DNA of 64,000 nucleotides from Nitrosospira sp. Is2. GTDB lineage: Bacteria; Pseudomonadota; Gammaproteobacteria; Burkholderiales; Nitrosomonadaceae. Position 1 is the first letter of the stretch. Every line of letters starts with the position of its first letter. Made by a program: the position numbers and the translations under genes. The stretch spans positions 1,860,001-1,924,000 of the forward strand of contig NZ_CP137134.1 in NCBI RefSeq assembly GCF_033095785.1. Direction: 5' to 3'. A model generated the notes under the pieces. The model was given only the letters and a program-made list of their open reading frames with translations. It made no database searches and was not told where the DNA came from. Shown here in pieces: positions 26,376 through 34,762 of the stretch.

Positions 26376-26795
26376 TCAACCGCCGGCACCTCCGGCGGAG
26401 ATATTTTCGTCCACGTCCCTGTTTGGACCAGACGGGGTCGATCCAAACAGAATTCTTCCGAGCGTGCAAAAAAAATCCTCCTGATCTGGCGCGGAGTGCC
26501 TGCATGAGCCATAGCCTTGGCTTGGTAGCCAGCCCGACGAAGAGCTTGAGTCGGCAGATACTTCCTGTCCGGCGCTAGTAGAAGAACTCTTTTCTGCCGG
26601 CATGCGCTCCGGGGTTTTGGCCTCATCTTTTTCACCCGGCATTGGCTTGGCAGTTTTATCAAGCAGCCATGGTGCGGAATCGCTCTGCTGTTCCGCTATG
26701 ATGATCTGAGCAGAAGTGACACCGCTTATCATGAAAGAAATTATGCCCAGTATGACGTATCGCGTCATCAACCTGCCTGGAGATGAGCCCCTCAT
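26376..26795 (-). CDS. Small secreted protein B with C-terminal NISAGGA motif
   Basis: 139 residues from ATG 26795 (AGGGGG lies 8 bases upstream; ATG 26768 is an alternative). Signal peptide to about residue 30 (SGVTSAQ). A Ser/Lys/Glu-rich middle and a CR motif are followed by LGRILFGSTPSGPNRDVDEN and ISAGGAGG at the end. Shared with protein A: CR, RI-aromatic/Leu-FG, GP, a VD pair and NISAGGA(A)GG. Tandem duplication is likely. Function unknown. Confidence 0.7.
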   Translation of the reverse strand: MRGSSPGRLMTRYVILGIISFMISGVTSAQIIIAEQQSDSAPWLLDKTAKPMPGEKDEAKTPERMPAEKSSSTSAGQEVSADSSSSSGWLPSQGYGSCRHSAPDQEDFFCTLGRILFGSTPSGPNRDVDENISAGGAGG

Positions 26796-27527
26796 GATAT
26801 TTTCCCCCTGCGACTAGCGGAAGCAACTGCGAAAATAGACCATCCCCGGAAATTGCCTCCAAATAAAAGAATTTGGTCATGTAAACCTGATCAACTCATG
26901 GATACCACCTGAAAGCCCGATGCCCCGTCATACGCCTAGTTAACCCGCCTTCTATCCCCTATCCGAGGTTACTCATGTATCAGGAGTGAATTTAGCGGAC
27001 AGATTCATTGTCCGCCGCGAGATGCGGTGACGGAAAATGGATCACGAATGAAGCTATTGAGCAGCAGCGCCCGGTAAGCTCAGGCGATAGGAACCCGAGC
27101 CGGCCGACAGTTTGAAAGCCCGTTATTTTGACGGCGAAGATGAAGTCGGCTAATTGTTGGGTTTACGGTAGCACGCCCGGTGTGAGAAAAGCCTCGGTGA
27201 AATGTTAAAAAAAAGTTAAGCCCGGATGGCTGAGTCGGCGCGAAAACCAGCCTGCCTTGAAACAGCTCAACGCCGTAACTTTTTTGCCATCGGACTTTCG
27301 AATCCGGGTTGTGCCAGCACTATCCGGGGCAATCGGTTCATCCGCGCTTAGGGGGCCCCCAGTTTGCGCGCGATGGACAGCAGCGAACGGGAAAAAGCCG
27401 CCGCGGTATATCACACGGAAAGTGAATTCCGTTAATGTTCAGTCCGTAAATTGCATACTTAAGGCCGGCGGCTATTACATTTGCAGGTACTATCCAAATT
27501 CGCCCACTCAAGGTATGCAATCCCCTC
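26796..27527. other. Intergenic region upstream of hflX
   Basis: About 730 bp without a supported gene. It is rich in potential secondary structure: GCCGCCG (27397-27403) pairs with CGGCGGC (27466-27472), an inner ACGGAA/TTCCGT stem lies between them, and a tRNA-like acceptor pairing joins 27220-27226 and 27303-27309. These might belong to a structured hflX leader. Confidence 0.4.
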
Positions 27528-28868
27528 ATGCAAAGAGAAGTTGAAGAGAAATCCAGATATGCCGTAGTGGCTGCCGTGCAACTGCCGAGCGTGAGCGATA
27601 ACGAGTTCGAGGCTTCCCTGACCGAGTTGCGCGAACTCGCAAAAACGCTGGGGTATGAGGTCGTCCGCACGTTCGTGCAGAAGCGCTCAGCCTTCGACAC
27701 GACAGCATATCTCGGTGTCGGCAAGCGGCAGGAAATACGCAGCTTCGTGAACGACGAACCCGCCGAGCTCGAGGGAATAGTCGCTAATCCCGAGAGCCGG
27801 GATATCGATACCATCCTGGTCGACCACGAGATCTCACCATCGCAGGCGCGCAACCTTGAAAAGGAGGTCGGCTGCGAGGTAATGGACCGCACTATGGTCA
27901 TCCTCGAAATTTTTCATCGCAACGCCCGCTCTCGCGCTGCGCGCGCCCAGGTGGAGATCGCGCGTCTCGGTTATATGGCACCGCGCCTCCGCGAGGCGGC
28001 GAAGCTTGCGGGGCCGCAGGGGCGGCAGCGTAGCGGCGTCGGTGGCCGGGGGGGCGGCGAGTCGCACACTGAACTGGACCGGCGCAAGATTCGTGACCGC
28101 ATCGCCGAGCTTCAACAGGAAATCGCCGCGATGGATGTCGAGCGGAAGACGCAGCGTGCGCGGCGGCATGAGCGCCAAGGGTTGGCTAGTGCTGCGCTCG
28201 TCGGCTATACAAACGCCGGAAAGTCCACCTTGATGCGGGCCCTAACGGGAAGCGAAGTGCTGGTCGCGAATAAACTCTTCGCCACGCTTGATACCACAGT
28301 GCGTGCCCTCCACCCGGAGAGCGTGCCACGCGTGCTCGTCAGTGACACGGTCGGCTTCATAAAGAATTTGCCACACGGGCTCGTCGCCTCGTTCAAGTCA
28401 ACGTTAGACGAAGCGCTTGATGCATCCCTGCTGCTCCACGTCATCGATGCCAGCGATCCGGGGTTTGAGCGCCAACTTGAGGTCACCAATAGAGTGCTTG
28501 AGGAGATCGGTGCGAATGTCGTGCCGCGCATCCGCGTCTTCAACAAGATTGACCATGTCGGCGATGCAGCGGCGCAAGCTGAACGCGAAGCTACCTTGCG
28601 GACACAATACCCCGATTGCGTCGTGATGAGTGCGCGGCGCCCTGGCGACGTCGCGAAGCTCCGCCAGACGATCGTTGCGTTTTTCCAGAAGGATCTGGTT
28701 GAGGCCGAACTTTTTCTTCCCTGGTCGGCACAGCAACTGCGCGGGGGAATCTACGCAAGCTGTCAGGTGCTGGAGGAGTACTCAGACAGTGAGGGCGCCT
28801 TCTTTCGGGTTCGCGGCGAGCCCAATGCCATCGAGAATCTTCGCGAGCGGTTCAGCCAGGTGCGATAA
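27528..28868 (+). CDS. hflX: GTPase HflX
   Basis: 446 residues. Ribosome-associated GTPase that splits stalled or stressed 70S ribosomes. N-terminal HflX-specific domain (about 25-130) is followed by a coiled linker with a Gly-rich loop (GRGGGESHTELDRRKIRDRI) and a G domain with GYTNAGKS (226-233), DTVGFIKNLPH and NKID. Length is normal for the family. Its usual neighbour hfq is not seen directly upstream, so it appears to be transcribed alone. Confidence 0.95.
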   Translation: MQREVEEKSRYAVVAAVQLPSVSDNEFEASLTELRELAKTLGYEVVRTFVQKRSAFDTTAYLGVGKRQEIRSFVNDEPAELEGIVANPESRDIDTILVDHEISPSQARNLEKEVGCEVMDRTMVILEIFHRNARSRAARAQVEIARLGYMAPRLREAAKLAGPQGRQRSGVGGRGGGESHTELDRRKIRDRIAELQQEIAAMDVERKTQRARRHERQGLASAALVGYTNAGKSTLMRALTGSEVLVANKLFATLDTTVRALHPESVPRVLVSDTVGFIKNLPHGLVASFKSTLDEALDASLLLHVIDASDPGFERQLEVTNRVLEEIGANVVPRIRVFNKIDHVGDAAAQAEREATLRTQYPDCVVMSARRPGDVAKLRQTIVAFFQKDLVEAELFLPWSAQQLRGGIYASCQVLEEYSDSEGAFFRVRGEPNAIENLRERFSQVR

Positions 28869-29076
28869 ATTCGGCGCCCTTGATCCCAATACGCTGAATC
28901 AATGTACCAGACGTTGGCGCCGGTGAATATTAATCAAATTCGGAATGGTTTACTGGCTCCCGACTGTCATCATGGAACCGATAGAACATAACAACGATCC
29001 AAGTAAGGGCGGCTACTATCCTGTATCCTGTAGTTGCGTTTATTAATATGTGAACATCATCAATAAGGAGAGCATC

Positions 29077-29148
29077 ATGGCAAAAGGTCAGCAAAAGAAA
29101 AACAAAGAAGCAAAGAAACCTAAAAAGAAACCGACACCTGCTATCTGA
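29077..29148 (+). CDS. Tiny Lys-rich protein, 23 residues
   Basis: ATG at 29077 is preceded by AAGGAG with 7 bases spacing. The product begins MAKGQQKKNKEAKKPKKK and ends PTPAI. Similar MAKGQ...NKEAKKPK mini-proteins are, to my recollection, annotated as conserved hypotheticals in betaproteobacteria. The strong ribosome binding site and the codon pattern support translation. Function unknown; nucleic-acid binding is possible from its charge. Confidence 0.65.
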   Translation: MAKGQQKKNKEAKKPKKKPTPAI

Positions 29149-29612
29149 CTCGCTATTGCGCTGAACAGATCGAGTGACAGGGAAGGGTGAACGATATCGC
29201 CGATTTGCTGGTGTTTTGGGTTATGGAGATTCACTGGCAGTACTAGGCCGGCTTTGAAATGAAAGTGTTTGAATCGCTGCGAGCCTTTACTCGTATGGCT
29301 CGCCAGTTCGGACAGATCTGATAATTGTAGTCAATAAAGCGCTGCTCTGGATCTTCAATATCTAACTGAGACATTCCTCGTCCGTTATCGGCAAATTCAA
29401 ATGCCTGAATTATGCCGATTTCGGACTGTCGTCACCGGCGGCAACGGATCAAGCTCCGTAAATCGAGCGAGATCTCAATGCCTTGAGCGAAGCTCGGCAT
29501 TCGCTGTTTTAGATACCGTTGTTAACCACACACCCAACACTGTGGGCGCCGTTGAACCACGGCTAACCATTGAGCCTCAAGACTGTTGCCGAACGTTCGA
29601 AGAAAACCAGCA
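29149..29612. other. Intergenic region
   Basis: About 460 bp. An open frame at 29401-29616 has no ribosome binding site and no domain and I do not count it. Nothing else is seen. Confidence 0.35.
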
Positions 29613-29885
29613 TTAATGAATAACTTGTTCCTCCGGTTGAACGCATAGCACTCCCTTTTTCATAGGGACGGCCTTCGATTTGGTAGCCTTGGTTTTGCGA
29701 GTCTTCTTGTTATGCTCGCTCGCCAGCTTCTTTACAGCAAGATTATAGTTTGCCCATAAAGCATCAAGCTCCTGTGCGTGGCGCTCAAGCATCAACGTAT
29801 AGGTATCTTGATGCTGGTCGCGGAGCGCGTTCTTTGCGCGAAGATAAAGTTTGTGACGTCGTTGTGCTTCGGTATTTTTTATCAT
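29613..29885 (-). CDS. Hypothetical basic protein, 90 residues
   Basis: Starts MIKNTEAQRRHKLYLRAKNA. Residues 10-60 look alpha-helical with many Lys/Arg/Gln, followed by a KKTRKTKATKSKA basic stretch. It resembles small histone-like or phage-type DNA-associated proteins only in composition. The ribosome binding site is weak. No neighbours on the same strand. Confidence 0.45.
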   Translation of the reverse strand: MIKNTEAQRRHKLYLRAKNALRDQHQDTYTLMLERHAQELDALWANYNLAVKKLASEHNKKTRKTKATKSKAVPMKKGVLCVQPEEQVIH

Positions 29886-30494
29886 GGCTCACGATAACCG
29901 GCATTGCGCGTAAGCATAGCGAACAATACGCGGTCAATTTCCCTCCCTAAGGTCAGCAGACAGATTGACAAAGTCCCTTTTCTTTCCTGCTTGCTCCCGC
30001 TGATTAGAAACAAGGGAAAGAAGAGAAGTAGGCCCAAGCGCCACCAGCACTTCAGGCAATTTCACGCATTCAGAGATCCGTCCAGTAAGACCACATGAAG
30101 GCCTGTACGCTACCGTTTGCGTTTTACTGTTGGTATCTTACGGCTTTTGAAGATGACGACATATTGGACTGAAGTACACCAGAGGTGCCTTGTCTGCTGT
30201 CATGCCCGGAGGAAGCTCCAGCGACGTTCCTTATAGTGCATATGCGGGGATTGGGTGTAGAACGTGCTAGGGGCCTCGTAATGGGCTATCGCCAGGAAGA
30301 TTCCTGAAAGCGCAATTCGATGCGAAATTCGCTGCTCTTGCGAATGTTACCTTCACTGCAAGGTACGAGGCACGATACGAGAGCTAACCCTCGATCGAAG
30401 GCAAGATAGGCTCGGTTTATGCCTTTTTAACGCGCCATCCGAGGTTGGCAGGTTGGCTGCCGGCTGCGTTTTTTTCTTGCGAACACTACTTTAC
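29886..30494. other. Intergenic, probably decayed DNA
   Basis: About 600 bp with no gene. It contains dyad motif copy 2 at 30165-30178. The following 300 bp contain clear gene remnants, so this stretch may also be degraded coding DNA. Confidence 0.4.
30165..30178 (-). promoter_or_regulatory. Dyad motif copy 2 (TGGACTGAAGTACA)
   Basis: Reverse complement of TGTACTTCAGTCCA, identical in the core to copy 1. It is flanked by ATT and CC, so the extended element is GGTGTACTTCAGTCCAAT on the minus strand. The next minus-strand gene starts 280 bp away at 29885. Confidence 0.5.
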
Positions 30495-30609
30495 TCACGC
30501 ACCCATGGGAATACTCAACCCCATGCTCGAGGTAGCCGCTTGACGCGAGAAAGCTGGTCAGCGCCCCACAAAATATTCCCGCCGCCGCGGATGACTTGAA
30601 GCTCCCTTG
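30495..30609 (-). pseudogene. RND transporter remnant
   Basis: On the minus strand, codons from 30609 read SSAAAGIFCGALTSFLASSG, which aligns with SSTARGIFYGALTTSSSFGG near the C-terminus of the HpnN-type transporter encoded at 31864-34548. A shift of frame then gives SSMGLSIPMG, matching SSMGLLITIG, before a stop. The rest of the gene is gone. The DNA is only moderately similar to the intact gene, so this is an old paralogue rather than a recent copy. Confidence 0.65.
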
Positions 30610-30658
30610 CTAAGCATCGCCATCCATTGGCGCTGGTCAGGTCGTCTGCTAAGCATCG

Positions 30659-30799
30659 ATCGAGCTGGGCCATAATCTTGGTCTACGAGTGGTTGCGGAA
30701 GGCGTAGAGAGCCAGGCACTGTGGGATCAGCTCGGCACTTGGGGATGCGACGTAGCACAAGGCTTTTTTGTCGGCGAGCAATGGCGGCGACAGATTTGA
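30659..30799 (+). pseudogene. EAL-domain (c-di-GMP phosphodiesterase) C-terminal remnant
   Basis: 46 codons reading IELGHNLGLRVVAEGVESQA, then LWDQLGTWGCDVAQGFFVGE and a stop. This is the end of an EAL domain, with the conserved VVAEGVE and GCDxxQG motifs. A stop codon lies immediately upstream (30650-30652), and the catalytic EAL signature and the rest of the domain are missing. Not functional. Confidence 0.8.
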
Positions 30800-31002
30800 T
30801 GAGTGGGAAACCAGCTGGTCCCGGGCTTCGTCCTAACCTTGCTGGATTTCCTTCTCTCTCGCAGCGTTCGAATAAGCGAATCGCTAGATCGATGAGTTCC
30901 TCCTACCGAAAACAGGAAATCTTATAGCTCCTTGGCCACATGACCCCTCTTACCTCACCAACCGTCCGCGCAAGCAGAAAGACAGCTTCGGTTTTATCTC
31001 CT
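30800..31002. other. Short intergenic stretch after the EAL remnant
   Basis: No gene or clear element seen. The hairpin at 31003-31028 follows. Confidence 0.4.
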
Positions 31003-31028
31003 AGATACCACCCGCCCCCTAGGTATCT
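31003..31028 (-). terminator. Hairpin overlapping the stop codon of a PEP-CTERM gene
   Basis: AGATACC (31003-31009) and GGTATCT (31022-31028) make a 7-bp perfect stem with a 12-nt loop that spans the stop at 31019-31021. It may act as a terminator or protect the mRNA 3' end. No clear T-run. Confidence 0.35.
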
Positions 31029-31336
31029 CTTTCCTGGAGTCGCCGCCTACTACGCGCCCTTGATGCAATAAGGCCCATAACCCCGGCGCCGACAAGCAGT
31101 ATCGTGCCAGGCTCAGGAACCTCATGCACTTGACCACGGCCTCCCTTCGAATTTGACTGACCATTATTCTGCTTGTCAGAGCCAAAAGTCAGGGAGGAAA
31201 TTGTGTCATCGGAGAGGAGACCGGGGGGCGGAGTCCACGCTTTATCCGAGGCTCCACCATTTTTGCCTGAGTCAGCTTGCGCGAAACCACCCGCTAAAAA
31301 ACTCATCAACAGGACGATTGCAATTTGGATATGCAT
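31019..31336 (-). CDS. Small PEP-CTERM sorting domain protein
   Basis: 105 residues from ATG 31336, with GGAGG upstream. Signal peptide MHIQIAIVLLMSFLAGGFAQ, a short Gly/Ser/Asn-rich linker of about 50 residues, then HEVPEPGTILLVGAGVMGLI and an Arg-rich tail. This is the PEPGT subtype of the exosortase signal, different from the PEPExYA subtype at 7531 and 12559. Dyad motif copy 3 lies 90 bp upstream. Confidence 0.9.
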   Translation of the reverse strand: MHIQIAIVLLMSFLAGGFAQADSGKNGGASDKAWTPPPGLLSDDTISSLTFGSDKQNNGQSNSKGGRGQVHEVPEPGTILLVGAGVMGLIASRARSRRRLQERDT

Positions 31337-31715
31337 GACCTTATGCCTCCCCAATTCCGTGTGTTGTCGTGCCCATGAAAGCAGCATCCGTCCGGTATGT
31401 TACGGATTTTGACTGCTTTGCCTATTGGACTAAGGTACACCCAGTATGCGGGCAGAGATATGAAGTAGAGAGGGGGCAAAAAAATCCGCGAGGCGCAATA
31501 TGGCAGAGGCATTAAAAAAGTCCGGCGATAAGGAATAATCGCCGGACCGGATATCCACATGGGTAGATACCATAGCGCCTCAGAGGGTGGGACGCACGCT
31601 CACAATCTCATAAATGTATGTCGGCCTTGTGACAGCGCAGCTTCAGAAACAAAAAAATGTAATAACCCTTCAGAAAAATATGATCTCGACCATTAAAGAT
31701 CCGAGGGGGATTGAC
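31337..31715. other. Intergenic region with dyad motif copy 3
   Basis: Contains the probable promoter region of the small PEP-CTERM gene and the leader of the tiny membrane peptide gene. Over about 60 bp it resembles 30131-30180 (GGTATsTTACGGnTTTTGA ... TATTGGACTRARGTACACC). Confidence 0.45.
31426..31439 (-). promoter_or_regulatory. Dyad motif copy 3 (TGGACTAAGGTACA)
   Basis: One core base differs from copy 2. It is oriented toward the PEP-CTERM gene starting at 31336, about 90 bp away, a usual distance for an activator site. Confidence 0.5.
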
Positions 31716-31787
31716 ATGGACCGTATCATTATTTGGGGAACGTTCGTTCTTATTGTTGTTGTTGGTTTTAATTTTGTTGCATCCTAA
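31716..31787 (+). CDS. Single-helix membrane peptide, 23 residues
   Basis: ATG 31716 follows GAGGGGG with 6 bases spacing. The product reads MDRIIIWGTFVLIVVVGFNF plus VAS: a short N-terminal segment and one 17-residue hydrophobic helix. A hairpin with a T8 run follows within 60 bp, so this looks like an independent transcription unit. Small one-helix proteins often bind and regulate larger membrane proteins; the HpnN transporter is the nearest, convergent, gene. Function unknown. Confidence 0.6.
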   Translation: MDRIIIWGTFVLIVVVGFNFVAS

Positions 31788-31822
31788 CCGCGCAACAGAA
31801 GGCCGCTAGGCGGGTTTGGATG

Positions 31823-31849
31823 AGACGCGCAGTGAGCGTTTTTTTTGGT
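31823..31849 (+). terminator. Terminator after the membrane peptide gene
   Basis: ACGC, seven bases, GCGT, then a run of eight T. The stem is short but the T-run is strong and the position after the small gene fits. Confidence 0.5.
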
Positions 31850-31863
31850 TGGATAAATGATCT

Positions 31864-34548
31864 TTAGTCGCGCAGGCCTTCCACTCGTTGACACAGCAGC
31901 TCGTTCCTTTTTGTCAGCACTAATTTACTTAGTGCGGGAAGGATAATAAATGTACAAACCATGATCCAGAAAATGCCTATGGTGATAAGTAAGCCCATGC
32001 TCGAGATTCCGGCGTGCGGCGAAAAAGCTAATCCACCAAAGCTCGAGGAGGTGGTCAGCGCTCCATAAAATATCCCCCTGGCGGTGCTGGACTGGTAGAT
32101 GTTCTGCTCTTCAGGAGGCGAATCGCGCAGCTTCACCAGCATGTGGATGCCATTATCGACTCCCAGGCCCAGTAACAGTGGCAGGGCAATGATATTGGCA
32201 AAATTGATGGGAGTGTTGGTGATTGCGGCGCTGGCCATGGTAAAGAGCCCGGCCAGTATAAGCGTCGCCATGACCAGCGTCGTATCCAGGATATTGCGGC
32301 GGATAGCGAGCAAAACCAGTGCGATGGCGACCAGGGCAATCACGGTAGCCTCCTGAAAAGCGGCAGTGACTTCCCGCATGGATTCCCAATAGATGACCGG
32401 CAGGCCGGTTATCAGAGGTGCAATCGATTGTACTTCGGCAATAAATTCTGCCAGGTTGGTTAGATCGCTCAGGTCTTTTTTGGGAAAGATCTGGATGCGA
32501 TATAACCCTTCCTTGCTCAGCCAGTCATCCCTGATATCAGAAGGCAGATCATTTAGGGTGATTTCTCGGGCTTCCAGGCTGGTCGATAATTCTTTCATGA
32601 CCTGTGGCAACGTGCCGAGCAGCGCAGTCTGGATTTTTTCGACGTAAATCGTCCGGCTTGGTTCCGGCCGTGCATCAAGCTCGATCAAAATTTCCTGCAG
32701 TTCCTTTTTTAAGCGGGTCAACGATTCACGATCGCGGCCTTGGTTTTTTTGAGGCAGGAGGGTGTCGATGGCTTCTATCAGATGAGTGATGCCCGGGGCC
32801 GGAGCGGCATCGGTTTTCAGTTCGGGGAAATGCTGTAACTGCGGCCCAAGTATCAGCACCAGTTCTTCGATCAAGGCCAGTTTTTCATCCTGGTCCGTGG
32901 GTTGAAAATCAGAAAGGCTTACGGTTTTACTGACTGAAGGTAACGCTGCCAGTCTTTGCTGCAGGATTTTGGTGCTGTTTGCGTCCTTTGCCAGGACATT
33001 CAACGTGAACGGCGTAGTGTCCTCATCTCGCATCAGTTTTTTGAAAGCGATGACCGATTCGGTATTTGGGTCGCGAAGATTGATCGGATCAAAATCGATT
33101 TTCAAATTAAATGCCAAAACAATTGAAACAATGCCCATGACGACAGTGGCTACGGTAACCGGTCGGGCATACCGCAGCGGCAAGGCCGACAGTTTTTGTG
33201 CGAGCTGTGAAAATACGTTCGTACCTTCCCCCGCCCGGAAAGCTGTTGGAGCCGGCGCGATTTTCAGCAGCGCCGGTAAGGCGATCAATGTGATCGACAG
33301 GCAAATGAACAGGCTGGTCCCGGCCAGCAGGCCAAGCTCAGACACGCCTTTGTAATCAGTCGGGATAAAAGCATATAGGCCTATGGATGTAGTACCCGCG
33401 GCCAGCAAAAGCGAGGGCGCTACGGTCATTAAAGCGGCGCGCAGCGCAAGCTCCTTATTGGCATTTTCCTTCAGATTATCCCGATAGCGCAGGCAAAAGT
33501 GGATCCCATATTCCACGCCCAGACCGATATTGGATACCGCAAAAGCAACCGAGATCAGATTCAGTTCCGTTACGGCGAAAGCCGCAAATGCCCCGCAGAA
33601 AACCATGCCCACGGCCAGGGTCAGCAACGTGGCGACCATAAGTAAAACTGATCGGTAGGCAACCAATAGAATACATAACACCAGCACAACGGAGAAAACG
33701 CTCGCCGTAAAAGTGCCCGCGCTGATACCCGCAAGCTCCTCATCCTCTAGGCCGACTTCGCCCGTTACCCAGACTTTGACCGGGGGGAGACCCGAGCCCT
33801 GGATCTCCGCAGCGGCTTTGCGGATAGCATCGATTGCATGTTCGGCGGGACGGATTTGCGAGTAATCGAGCTTCGGCGAGACAATAATAAATTCTTTATC
33901 GGAACGCTTTTTCTTCTCGGCAATCAATGATTCCCAGGAGAGCCAGGTATTTTCGCCATTGTTTGTTTTATCCAAAACATTTGCGATCTTGTCGGCCAGC
34001 GAGGCTAAATCGATAGGCACAACCTGGGCCTTGTCTGTTGCCTTCTTGTCCGTAGCTTCCAGGGCATCCTTGAAAATGGAAAAAAAACCGGTCAGGTTGG
34101 GTTCCTGCGCAATTCTTCCGATAAATGGCTGAGCGACTGACAGGTCGTGGGACAACGCCTGCAACTCGTCAGTATCGAGGTAAAGCAGGCCGTTCTGCCG
34201 GAAAAAACTGTTGTCGTTAGGGATGTACGCGGAATTGAAATTGGCCTTGTCGCGGCTGATCAAGTCCAGCATTTTTTTGCTTGCAGTTCTGCTCAATTCT
34301 GGTGTTTCCGACTCCACCACCAGCAAAAGCGTGCTCAAATCCTGTGAAAAGGCTTGCTCATAAAGCCGGCGGTATTGCTGAAAAGGCGCATCGGGAGCAA
34401 TGAGCTTGCCGGTGTCAGTATCAATGCGCAAATGGTCGGCCGTATACTGAGCGGCCAAAATACCGAGCGCAACCAGTATCGACAGCACCGTAAAAGGGTG
34501 GCCAAGCGTCCAGTTTCCCAGCAATGCGTAAGCGCGGGTTGTCAACAT
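31864..34548 (-). CDS. hpnN: Hopanoid-associated RND transporter, HpnN-like
   Basis: 894 residues of the RND/MMPL superfamily. N-terminal helix (about 17-36), a large periplasmic domain, a membrane block at about 275-440 with GVEYGIHFCLRYRDN, a second periplasmic domain, and a final membrane block at about 730-880 with GLGVDNGIHMLVKLRDS. HpnN proteins move hopanoids to the outer membrane. The family fits by length and by the GxD/GxE...GIH motifs; no hopanoid biosynthesis genes are adjacent, so substrate is by homology only. A decayed relative lies at 30495. Confidence 0.8.
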   Translation of the reverse strand: MLTTRAYALLGNWTLGHPFTVLSILVALGILAAQYTADHLRIDTDTGKLIAPDAPFQQYRRLYEQAFSQDLSTLLLVVESETPELSRTASKKMLDLISRDKANFNSAYIPNDNSFFRQNGLLYLDTDELQALSHDLSVAQPFIGRIAQEPNLTGFFSIFKDALEATDKKATDKAQVVPIDLASLADKIANVLDKTNNGENTWLSWESLIAEKKKRSDKEFIIVSPKLDYSQIRPAEHAIDAIRKAAAEIQGSGLPPVKVWVTGEVGLEDEELAGISAGTFTASVFSVVLVLCILLVAYRSVLLMVATLLTLAVGMVFCGAFAAFAVTELNLISVAFAVSNIGLGVEYGIHFCLRYRDNLKENANKELALRAALMTVAPSLLLAAGTTSIGLYAFIPTDYKGVSELGLLAGTSLFICLSITLIALPALLKIAPAPTAFRAGEGTNVFSQLAQKLSALPLRYARPVTVATVVMGIVSIVLAFNLKIDFDPINLRDPNTESVIAFKKLMRDEDTTPFTLNVLAKDANSTKILQQRLAALPSVSKTVSLSDFQPTDQDEKLALIEELVLILGPQLQHFPELKTDAAPAPGITHLIEAIDTLLPQKNQGRDRESLTRLKKELQEILIELDARPEPSRTIYVEKIQTALLGTLPQVMKELSTSLEAREITLNDLPSDIRDDWLSKEGLYRIQIFPKKDLSDLTNLAEFIAEVQSIAPLITGLPVIYWESMREVTAAFQEATVIALVAIALVLLAIRRNILDTTLVMATLILAGLFTMASAAITNTPINFANIIALPLLLGLGVDNGIHMLVKLRDSPPEEQNIYQSSTARGIFYGALTTSSSFGGLAFSPHAGISSMGLLITIGIFWIMVCTFIILPALSKLVLTKRNELLCQRVEGLRD

Positions 34549-34762
34549 AATCGATCAGTCGGCCTCGACTAATTCACGGTAATTTGATCTGATCGGACAT
34601 TGGGTTTGCGGAAGATGGAATCACGGAGTTCGGCAAAGTCGGCAAAGGTCGTCGATCTTGCTCATCGAGCGCGTCAGCGCTAAGGGGTAACCCACGCACC
34701 CGACGCTCGCCTTCAAATCTCCAACCGAAGTCATCCTATTCCTACATCAGCCGGGCGTTGTT

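Noticed and set aside
27220..27309. Class II tRNA-like sequence (GCCCGGATGGCTGAGTCGGC at the 5' end, TTCGAATCC near the 3' end)
   Set aside because: The acceptor strands pair, but the 17 nt before the 3' acceptor strand cannot form a T-arm and no clear anticodon arm exists.
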